Assembly: GCA_017305195.1 (NCBI GenBank)
Contig: JAFKMU010000066.1
Coordinates: 1 to 53,051, forward strand
Reading direction: 5' to 3'
Length of the DNA: 53,051 nt
Origin: Verrucomicrobiota bacterium
GTDB lineage: Bacteria; Verrucomicrobiota; Verrucomicrobiia; Chthoniobacterales; Terrimicrobiaceae
This document shows, piece by piece, positions 43,941 through 49,860 of this stretch. A model generated the notes under the pieces. That model was not told where the DNA came from, searched no databases, and saw nothing but the letters and a program-made list of their open reading frames with translations. The translations under genes were made by a program, and so were the position numbers. Numbering within the stretch: position 1 is the stretch's first letter; each line of letters begins with the position of its first letter.

Positions 43941-43956
43941 AGAGAATTGTATCAAC

Positions 43957-44277
43957 TTATCCGAGCAGGGTTTTCTTGCCGTCCGTCGCGGGGGTGAACC
44001 CGCCCGTCTCGCCCGCGATCAGCGTGGCCCGCACGCCCTTGCGCCGCGCCGCCTGCTCGCGCTGGTCGTCCTCCGCCTGCTGCACCTCCAGCTTCGACGT
44101 CGTTGGCGCGGGAGGGATCGGCTCAGGCGCGGGAGGCGGCGTGGTGTCGAGCTTCGGCGGGTCCGGCATCTTCGACAGGGCCGTATTTTCCTTCGGCGCC
44201 TTGGGCACCTTGGGGCTTGAGAAAAAGTTCACGCACTCGCAGAGCAGCGCGTTCGACAGAGGATCATTCACTCGCAT
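43957..44277 (-). CDS. Small phage protein upstream of portal
   Basis: 106 residues from the ATG at 44277. Central proline-rich PKLDTTPPPAPEPIPPAPTT, then a charged helix and the end GFTPATDGKKTLLG. The '...T(A)..G.KTLLG' C terminus recurs in small podovirus proteins encoded next to the portal. First gene of the cassette. Confidence 0.65.
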   Translation of the reverse strand: MRVNDPLSNALLCECVNFFSSPKVPKAPKENTALSKMPDPPKLDTTPPPAPEPIPPAPTTSKLEVQQAEDDQREQAARRKGVRATLIAGETGGFTPATDGKKTLLG

Positions 44278-44366
44278 AAAGAAGGGTTTTCCTTGGGATT
44301 CCGCCAGGCTCCGGCACGCACCCCGCGCACCAATACCCCCGGCAACACCTCTTTCCTTATACCCTA

Positions 44367-44396
44367 AAGGAGAAACACGCAAGATTGTTTCTCCTT
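44367..44396. promoter_or_regulatory. Perfect inverted repeat at the phage cassette promoter
   Basis: AAGGAGAAACA (44367-44377), eight-base spacer, TGTTTCTCCTT (44386-44396). On the minus strand the site is followed by TATAAG (about 44355-44360), a candidate -10, with the repeat covering the -35 zone about 90 bases before the first cassette gene. Likely repressor site; there is no U tract, so not a terminator. Confidence 0.65.
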
Positions 44397-44761
44397 ACAG
44401 CTAATAAATTCCTAACACTAAGATTTACAAAAAGCTTTTAACCACCAGAGCACCCGCCCCAAACGCAAAACCGAAGACAGGTTTTTACAAAAGGCCGCAA
44501 AGATCGCAAAGGGTTGGCCGACCGCACAGCCATCGGCCACCGATAAATACTCGCCCGCCGCGCCACCACGGTTTCCCAAGACAGGATCGAACAAAGAGGA
44601 AGCGAAGGGAAGGCGCAAGACTCCCCCCGCCAGACTCACGGGCGGGCAAGATGCCCACCCCTACGGGAAAGCCATTCGCTGCGCGGCCTCCCGACATCCT
44701 CGACTCTCCTCCCGAATCCCTCTCGCCCGCCAGCGGCAAAACCGCATACAGTTCCCCCACC
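44397..44761. repeat. Intergenic dispersed repeat, copy R1
   Basis: Minus-oriented pieces at about 44475-44513 (GACAGGTTTTTACAAAAGGC, then GCAAAGATCGCAAAG) and 44579-44620 (AAGACAGGATCGAACAAAGA, GGAAGCGAAGGGAAGG), plus 44640-44667 (GGCAAGATGCCCACCCCTAC). These match parts of R2 and R5 and, for the last, 13499-13524. No gene seen. Confidence 0.6.
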
Positions 44762-45199
44762 ATGCGGGGCTTCCTCAGAATCATCGCCACCATCCTGATC
44801 TTCGCCGGCAGCGCAGCCCTCGCCGCGTTTCTCGTCTACAAATTTTACATCTTTCCCCAGCTCACTCCCATGCTGGACCACGACCTCGCCTGGAACTACT
44901 CCCAAGTCCTCTCTCAGACCACCTCCGCCGACCTGGCCGCCGTATCCATTCGCGTTCCCGACCATCCCACCGTCCTTACCCAGATCGACACGCGCCAGCT
45001 CCTGCAGCGTCTCCACGACACCGGCCGCTTCCCCGAGTGGAAGCCCTCATTCCGCCTCGTCGACAGCAGAGGCAAGCCCCTCGAGTTCACCATCCTCCCC
45101 ACGCCGCCGACTGCCGACGTCCATCCCAAGCAGCCCAAAGGCGACTACACCTTCACCGTAAAACCCTCCACCCTGCGCGACCCCGTCCAATCCTTCTGA
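44762..45199 (+). CDS. Membrane-anchored hypothetical protein
   Basis: 145 residues from the ATG at 44762: one N-terminal helix (IIATILIFAGSAALAAFLVY), then a soluble beta-rich part with SIRVPDHPTVLTQIDTRQLL and PKGDYTFTVKPSTLRDP. No family recognised. Flanked on both sides by dispersed repeats. Confidence 0.6.
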   Translation: MRGFLRIIATILIFAGSAALAAFLVYKFYIFPQLTPMLDHDLAWNYSQVLSQTTSADLAAVSIRVPDHPTVLTQIDTRQLLQRLHDTGRFPEWKPSFRLVDSRGKPLEFTILPTPPTADVHPKQPKGDYTFTVKPSTLRDPVQSF

Positions 45200-45410
45200 G
45201 CCGCAAAAGCTTCGACTCTTCAGACTGCCTAAAATAAGGAGGCAGCTGCCAAACGGACGGGAAGCGGCAACGACCCAAGCCTCCCAAGCCGCTGGCGCAC
45301 TTGGACAGCCCCCGCCGCCAGCCATCGGCTACCGTTTGGCAATCCGCGCCAGCCACACGTCAACTCCCCGGGGAAGCGAGCAAACTCCCCCAAAGTCGGC
45401 GCGGCGCGTT

Positions 45411-45588
45411 GACCTCTTCTTCGCTTCCTTCGCTCCCTCTTTGTTCGATCCTGCCTTCAAAAACCGTGATCGCACAGCGCGTATGGAACCGCATCGTCCG
45501 GCGACCCGCGCGGTCCGCCCACCCTTTGCGGCCTTTGCGACGTTGGCTACGCCTGTCTCGCAAGGCTCGGCTCTGTAAAAACGGTCTT
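45411..45588 (+). repeat. Intergenic dispersed repeat, copy R2
   Basis: CTTCCTTCGCTCCCTCTTTG at about 45424 and CCTTTGCGACGTTGGCTACG ... GCCTGTCTCGCAAGGCTCGG, CTCTGTAAAAAC at about 45530-45583. The same order recurs at 49690-49832 (R5). No gene between 45200 and 45591. Confidence 0.7.
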
Positions 45589-45591
45589 CCG

Positions 45592-45945
45592 TTACTTTCC
45601 CGAACGCAGCCGCTTGCGCAGCTTCTCCCCCACTTTGGACGGTGCGGGCTCCTGCGGGAGGGAGAGTTCCTTCGCCGCCTCCTTCACGCGATTCTCGAAC
45701 CACGACCCGCCCAGCGACTCGCCGCTCAGGTAGGCCTTGGCGATCTCGCGGTCGATGCGGTCGCGCTCGTCAAAGGTCAGCCGGTGAAAATCCCCCGTCG
45801 TGTGGTGCGGCTTCGCGATCGAGAGATCATACCGGATCAGGGAAAGCAGGTACTCGCTCCGCGTCATCCCCAGCTCCTGCAGCCTCTTTGGCAGGCACTC
45901 GCCGATCGATACCGGCACCCGAAACGTCACATTCTGGCTTTCCAT
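45592..45945 (-). CDS. Ribbon-helix-helix-like protein
   Basis: 117 residues. The N-terminal NVTFRVPVSIGECLPKRLQE and MTRSEYLLSLIRYDL follow the RHH pattern of a beta strand and two helices (small DNA-binding dimers), then an acidic helical region with FDERDRIDREIAKAYLSGES and a basic tail. No toxin partner is next to it. One of four or five such genes between 45.5 and 49 kb. Confidence 0.6.
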   Translation of the reverse strand: MESQNVTFRVPVSIGECLPKRLQELGMTRSEYLLSLIRYDLSIAKPHHTTGDFHRLTFDERDRIDREIAKAYLSGESLGGSWFENRVKEAAKELSLPQEPAPSKVGEKLRKRLRSGK

Positions 45946-46329
45946 AATATCGCGACCTTACACGACCCGCCGCTCCGGACGCCAGCCGGGAAAACACGTT
46001 CCCCCGGTAAAAAACCATTCGCCCCCGCCCGCATGCGTACCGCTCCCCCCAAAAAAAATAATCCGGCGCGGAAGGCACCTCACCCACCGCGCCGGATTTG
46101 GCGTTTCTCAACTAAACTTTGGTGCCCGATGCCCACCGCGCGCTCCAAATCGACGTTCACCCCGCCAGTGGATCAGGAGATTATCCTGTCCCCCCAACAG
46201 CGTCTCTTCATCGCGCGCGGCAGAAGGAGCCAAGGCCCCTCGGGCACTCCCAACCTCCTACAACCCCGCCCCGGCCATCAAGGCCAAAACATCTGCATAA
46301 TTGACTTATTTCCAATATATTACGTACCA
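45946..46329. other. Intergenic, includes a terminator
   Basis: No confident gene. A plus-strand frame from ATG 46129 (MPTARSKSTFTPPVDQEI) looks protein-like for its first 30 codons but then loses character. Holds the terminator at 46051-46098. Confidence 0.45.
46051..46098 (-). terminator. Rho-independent terminator of the PEP-CTERM gene
   Basis: Minus strand: AATCCGGCGCGG (46098-46087), 15-base loop, CCGCGCCGGATT (46071-46060), then ATTTTTTTT. Twelve-base perfect stem and U tract, about 230 bases after the stop at 46330. Confidence 0.85.
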
Positions 46330-46339
46330 TTACGTAATA
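46318..46339. repeat. Short inverted repeat over the PEP-CTERM stop codon
   Basis: TATTACGTA (46318-46326), CCAT, TACGTAATA (46331-46339). AT-rich nine-base arms spanning the end of the 46330-47124 gene. Could be an operator for something on the plus strand or chance. Confidence 0.4.
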
Positions 46340-47124
46340 GTCTCGTAGCCATACGTACGGTCGCGGGAAGGTGTCAATTCCGCCCCCGAAAAACCTCCCG
46401 CGCGCAACTCGGAAACCCGGCGTCTCACCCGCAGCCACCCCGCCGCGAGGACCACCGCCATCCCGCCCGCGGCGAGCGACCCCGGCTCGGGCACGGTCGA
46501 GAGTGTATTGACCACCGGCGAGAGCGTTCCATCCGCCCCGAGCGTCCAGATATTCCCGGACACCAGGTCGCTAAGCAAAAAATTCCCGGAGCCGATCAGG
46601 GTCAGACCGCCGAGATCCGCTGAGAACGAGACGATCTCCGCGCTCGCGCCTCCCTGCATCATCGTGCCGCCGCCCCCCACATAAAGTACGCCGCCCGTCG
46701 GCGGGATAGCGCCCGGCCACGGCGCTGCATTCGAAAAACCCATCGGCTCCCATGGCACGCACACCGTCAGGCAGCCCGCCGTCGGCTGCGCCCCGCTTCC
46801 ACCGCCGGAAAGCACACCGATACTCCCGCCGGTTGGATATTGCGACCCCGATACAGGCCCATACGCAGGCGGGACCACCACCCGATGCGTAGGCATCCTG
46901 CGTATCGCCCCGTAAAGACTGCCCCTGCGCGGGGTCCAGTCGCCGCTATCTGCCACAGGAACCGGCAGCGGCGCACTCCCGATACCCTCATCTCCAACAC
47001 CTTCGGACCACCAGCCCAGCGCGGTACCCTCCGGCTCGCCCAACACCGTCCCCGCCTGTACATTCCCACCCAGCAGGCCCGCCAGCACGAGCCCTGCCCA
47101 CACGGTGCGCCGGGTTCGCCGCAT
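46330..47124 (-). CDS. PEP-CTERM protein
   Basis: 264 residues from the ATG at 47124: twin-basic signal region (MRRTRRTVWAGLVLAGLLGG), a Gly/Pro/Ser-rich mature part with GGVLYVGGGGTMMQGGASAE and IGSGNFLLSDLVSGNIWTLG, and the sorting signal VPEPGSLAAGGMAVVLAAGW then RVRRR. An extra 20-odd residues follow the basic cluster, unusual for the family, and their last codons lie in an AT-rich inverted repeat. Function unknown. Confidence 0.8.
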   Translation of the reverse strand: MRRTRRTVWAGLVLAGLLGGNVQAGTVLGEPEGTALGWWSEGVGDEGIGSAPLPVPVADSGDWTPRRGSLYGAIRRMPTHRVVVPPAYGPVSGSQYPTGGSIGVLSGGGSGAQPTAGCLTVCVPWEPMGFSNAAPWPGAIPPTGGVLYVGGGGTMMQGGASAEIVSFSADLGGLTLIGSGNFLLSDLVSGNIWTLGADGTLSPVVNTLSTVPEPGSLAAGGMAVVLAAGWLRVRRRVSELRAGGFSGAELTPSRDRTYGYETIT

Positions 47125-47469
47125 CTTCGCTCCTCGCGGACCCGCGCTCTTCCCGCCAGCACGCCGCAGCCAAAAACACGCCCATCTCCACATCCCGCCA
47201 TCCGCTAAGCTTTCCCCGCTAAGCACAAACCACGCTTAGTGTCATTTCCGTCACAATACCCTCGCCGCCCCTCCTGCCGCCTCCCCGCCACACGCCACCC
47301 ACCCGCAGGCAACCCCGCCGCGCCTCATTGCATCAGCGTTCCACGTCGCCAGCCCACTCCGGCTAAGTACCCACACGCACCCGCCCTGTGAATAACTCCC
47401 CCTCCTGCCTTGCACCCATATCGCACACGCCCCGTTGTCTTCCCCGCCCCTCCCCGGCATTCTCCAAGC
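47125..47469. other. Non-coding stretch between divergent units
   Basis: About 345 bases between the PEP-CTERM gene and the run of small plus-strand genes. It must contain the promoters of both. Nothing else seen. Confidence 0.45.
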
Positions 47470-47751
47470 ATGGAAATCCACCACCTGCCCGCCGAACTCC
47501 AGGCCGCCGCGGCGCGCCATGGCCTCGACCCCGGCGGCCTCGCCCGCTTCCTCCTCCACGAACTCTCCGACGGCTCCGGCTTCATCGACCAATCCGCAAA
47601 AATCCTCAAAAGCCGGTTGACGCCTGAAGCTAATGGTGTATACACTTCCGAAGCATATAGCCATGGCGAACCAACGCGACCAGGACAAACGGGCCATCTC
47701 GGGCTGGATACACAAGGACCTCAAGGCCCGGCTCATGCTGGTGGCCAATGA
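47470..47751 (+). CDS. Possible small protein, first of the small-gene run
   Basis: 93 residues starting MEIHHLPAELQAAAARHGLD and GLARFLLHELSDGSGFIDQS, plausible for about 55 codons. The remaining frame overlaps the next gene by 89 bases and is probably only read-through. The start of the family may be a ribbon-helix-helix-type helix pair. Weakly supported. Confidence 0.4.
   Translation: MEIHHLPAELQAAAARHGLDPGGLARFLLHELSDGSGFIDQSAKILKSRLTPEANGVYTSEAYSHGEPTRPGQTGHLGLDTQGPQGPAHAGGQ
47637..47646. promoter_or_regulatory. GTGTATACAC palindrome, copy 1
   Basis: Perfect ten-base palindrome inside GGTGTATACACTT, 16 bases before the ATG at 47663. The same 13-base word is found at 47952-47964. Possible operator for the ribbon-helix-helix proteins next to it. 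Confidence 0.5.
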
Positions 47752-47842
47752 ACTCGACATCCCGCTTTCCGCACTCATCGAAAAAATCCTCGAAGAACAA
47801 GTCCACCACTATGAAAAACGCCACCCCACCCGCAAGGCCTAG
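47663..47842 (+). CDS. Ribbon-helix-helix protein
   Basis: 59 residues from the ATG at 47663. DKRAISGWIHKDLKARLMLV (strand and first helix) and NELDIPLSALIEKILEEQVH (second helix) fit an RHH DNA-binding fold. The last 32 bases overlap the next gene. Confidence 0.7.
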   Translation: MANQRDQDKRAISGWIHKDLKARLMLVANELDIPLSALIEKILEEQVHHYEKRHPTRKA

Positions 47843-48011
47843 CGCCGAGGTGCGCGCCCACATCGCGCCCTCCCTCCACCGCCAGCTCGACCGCATCGCC
47901 GCCGCCTCCCGCCGCAGCCTTGCCGACGTCTTCGAGCTTATTTTGTCCAAAGGTGTATACACTTTGGAGAAACAAACCGCCCGCCAACCCAAATCCCCCT
48001 CCTCGCGATGA
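47811..48011 (+). CDS. Ribbon-helix-helix-like protein
   Basis: 66 residues from the ATG at 47811. SAEVRAHIAPSLHRQLDRIA and SRRSLADVFELILSKG fit the strand-helix-helix order. Overlaps the previous gene by 32 bases and the next by four (ATGA). Its codons for GVYT form the second GTGTATACAC palindrome. Confidence 0.65.
   Translation: MKNATPPARPSAEVRAHIAPSLHRQLDRIAAASRRSLADVFELILSKGVYTLEKQTARQPKSPSSR
47953..47962. promoter_or_regulatory. GTGTATACAC palindrome, copy 2
   Basis: Second copy of the palindrome, here inside a coding sequence and within a larger near-palindrome, CCAAAGGTGTATACACTTTG. It is about 300 bases from copy 1. Confidence 0.5.
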
Positions 48012-48412
48012 CCGCCCACGACCTCGCCCGCGCCGCCCAGGCGGCAGGCAATGCCACCCGCCGCTACACGCCCATGGAGCCCTACATCCCCGCCGTCGAC
48101 ATCCTGCGCCGCAAGGGCTGGAGCTGGCAGGCCATTCACACCTGGCTGCGCGCCCAGGGCCAGCACGTGCAGGAAAGCCCCTCCACCTTCGGCGCCTGCA
48201 TGGGCCGCCGCTACCGCCGCTGGCTCACCCACGAGACCTCCCGCCGCTCCCCGCAGCAGAGAGCCGCCTCGTTGGCGCCAGCCAGCCCGGGCGGGATTTC
48301 CGACGCCAGCGCTCCGCTTGCAGAGCCGCCCGCGCCGCCGCCTCACCAGAGGAAGGAAAACCCGGCCGCGAGCAGCGAGCCAGCGGCCGCCCAACCCGGG
48401 ACCAAACCGTAA
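48008..48412 (+). CDS. Helix-turn-helix-like small protein
   Basis: 134 residues. The first 80 are compact: EPYIPAVDILRRKGWSWQAI, HTWLRAQGQHVQESPSTFG and CMGRRYRRWLTHE read as a resolvase/replication-type helix-turn-helix ('LRxKGxSWxxIxxWL'). The rest is a low-complexity Ala/Pro tail. ATG overlaps the preceding stop. Family not recognised. Confidence 0.6.
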   Translation: MTAHDLARAAQAAGNATRRYTPMEPYIPAVDILRRKGWSWQAIHTWLRAQGQHVQESPSTFGACMGRRYRRWLTHETSRRSPQQRAASLAPASPGGISDASAPLAEPPAPPPHQRKENPAASSEPAAAQPGTKP

Positions 48413-48556
48413 AACCAAAACCGCGCCCCGCACACCACGCCGCGCCCCCTCCCAGTTCACCTCACCAGAGATCAACCCGCCCGCCCGCACCGAGGCCCCA
48501 ATCCGAGCCCCGGGTCGGCGGCGCCACACACCATCTGAAAACTGAAAACTGCATCA

Positions 48557-48856
48557 CTGAAAACTCCCCTGCGCTTCATCGGCACCCATGTCGACGAGGC
48601 CACCTACCAGGCCTTCAGCCAGGCCGCGCGGGCCGCCTACCGCTCCCGCAGCGCACAGGTCCGGCATCTTATTGACTTGTCCCTGCAACCGCAATCCAAC
48701 CCTGCCGCCCACGCCAGCCAGCCGGGCATCAGCTCGACCACCGACATCAACGAAACACCGGCCGCGCCCGCCGACGCCAGCGCTGGCAACACGCAAAGCG
48801 ACAGCAGCGCGCCCGCCGCCGAACCTCCCGCCACCACGAAAGACCCACAGCCATGA
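48557..48856 (+). CDS. Ribbon-helix-helix protein without a usual start codon
   Basis: LRFIGTHVDEATYQAFSQAA and RAAYRSRSAQVRHLIDLSLQ form an RHH domain, followed by a Ser/Ala/Pro-rich tail ending DPQP. The frame is closed upstream by TGA at 48536. Between that stop and the domain there is no ATG, GTG or TTG, only CTG codons (48542, 48557, 48569), in a stretch of repeated ACTGAAAACT words. CTG 48557 is shown as the start. The stop overlaps the next ATG (48853), which supports a real, translated gene. Confidence 0.6.
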   Translation: MKTPLRFIGTHVDEATYQAFSQAARAAYRSRSAQVRHLIDLSLQPQSNPAAHASQPGISSTTDINETPAAPADASAGNTQSDSSAPAAEPPATTKDPQP

Positions 48857-49179
48857 TCGCCACCCTGTTCATCCTCCGCGAGGAATCCGGCATCGAATAC
48901 GAGTTCCCCGTCGAGATCACCCGCGACTCCCGCCACGACCTCATCGCCACCGTCACCGCCGACATCGAGGAAAAACGCTGGACCACCCGCCGCGGCGGCC
49001 TCGAGCTCGAGCACACCGGCGACTACCTCTACATCGAGGGCGACGAGATCGACCTCACCGACGAGGAATACTACGAGGCCGAGGAAATCCTCACCCGGCT
49101 CAAGGGCGACTTCGACCGCGAGATCCGCTCCATCCTCAACTCCACCCTGCCCAAGGACACCACCCACCACGATGATTAG
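48853..49179 (+). CDS. Acidic hypothetical protein
   Basis: 108 residues: IATLFILREESGIEYEFPVE, ITRDSRHDLIATVTADIEEK, then IDLTDEEYYEAEEILTRLKG. Strongly acidic, alpha/beta; no family. It overlaps the preceding stop by ATGA and the next gene by eight bases. Confidence 0.6.
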   Translation: MIATLFILREESGIEYEFPVEITRDSRHDLIATVTADIEEKRWTTRRGGLELEHTGDYLYIEGDEIDLTDEEYYEAEEILTRLKGDFDREIRSILNSTLPKDTTHHDD

Positions 49180-49378
49180 CCAGGCCGCCGCCCGTCTCCT
49201 GCGCGCGCTCGTCCACGCCCTCCACCCCAAGCCTCCGCCCGACCCCGCGTACCTGCCCTCGCCACCCTGGAGCGGCCTGCACCCGCGCCCCCGCCGCCCC
49301 GCCCGCTGCGACCGAGGCTACGCCAGCCCCTACCCCACCCCCATCGCCTCGCACAACCCTCCGCCCTACCGGAGGTAA
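49172..49378 (+). CDS. Short proline-rich hypothetical protein
   Basis: 68 residues from the ATG at 49172, overlapping the stop of the previous gene by eight bases. MISQAAARLLRALVHALHPK, then proline-rich. Last of the coupled run; the composition is poor, so the call is tentative. Confidence 0.4.
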   Translation: MISQAAARLLRALVHALHPKPPPDPAYLPSPPWSGLHPRPRRPARCDRGYASPYPTPIASHNPPPYRR

Positions 49379-49399
49379 CAGGCAATACAGAAGGCGCTC

Positions 49400-49617
49400 T
49401 TTTACAGAGTCGAGTCCGCGAGACAGGCGAAGCCAACGTCGCAAAGGACACAAAGGAGAGACGGCAAGTTTTCAGTGGTTCAGTTTTCAGACTCTGCCTG
49501 TAGGACGAGGCCGGGTGGTTTGGCGCGATGGGTCGTGCGGCCTGAGAAACACGGATTGGTCCAAAAATCGATTGCATCTCAGGGCTCCGCCTGTCTCGCG
49601 GACTCGACTCTGTAAAA
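49400..49617. repeat. Large inverted repeat with 30-base perfect arms
   Basis: The 30 bases at 49400-49429 (TTTTACAGAGTCGAGTCCGC...) are the exact inverted complement of 49588-49617. Between the arms, 158 bases include GCAAAGGACACAAAGGAGAG, matching other copies of the dispersed family. It would fold as a long stem-loop in RNA or DNA (R3/R4 of the family). Confidence 0.85.
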
Positions 49618-49689
49618 CCTGTCCTCCCTCCCCACAGTCCCGCCGCGCGCGAGTTCCACAGCGCCCCATCACCCCGCCCCAAGGCCCAA

Positions 49690-49832
49690 CCCTTTGCTTC
49701 CTTCGCTCCCTTCTGTTCGACCCCTGTCTTGGCTGCCTTCCTTCCTGCCTTTGCCGCCTCCCCTTTGTGTCCTTTGCGACGTTGGCTTCGCCTGTCTCGC
49801 AGACTCGGCTCTGTAAAAACCTGTCCTTCCCT
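49690..49832 (+). repeat. Intergenic dispersed repeat, copy R5
   Basis: Contains TTTGCTTCCTTCGCTCCCTT, TTGTGTCCTTTGCGACGTTG and GCCTGTCTCGCAGACTCGGC, CTCTGTAAAAACCTGTCC. Same word order as R2; it ends about 30 bases before the BatA-like gene. Confidence 0.75.
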
Positions 49833-49860
49833 CCCCGCCCTTCTGTAAACTCCGGTTCCC

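Noticed and set aside
42240..43997. Plus-strand open frame opposite the portal gene
   Set aside because: Shadow frame; the minus strand carries a clear portal protein.
46129..46302. Possible small plus-strand gene starting MPTARSKSTF
   Set aside because: The first part looks protein-like but the likely C-terminal end (NPAPAIKAKTSA) is in another frame; a frameshift would be needed and nothing supports one.
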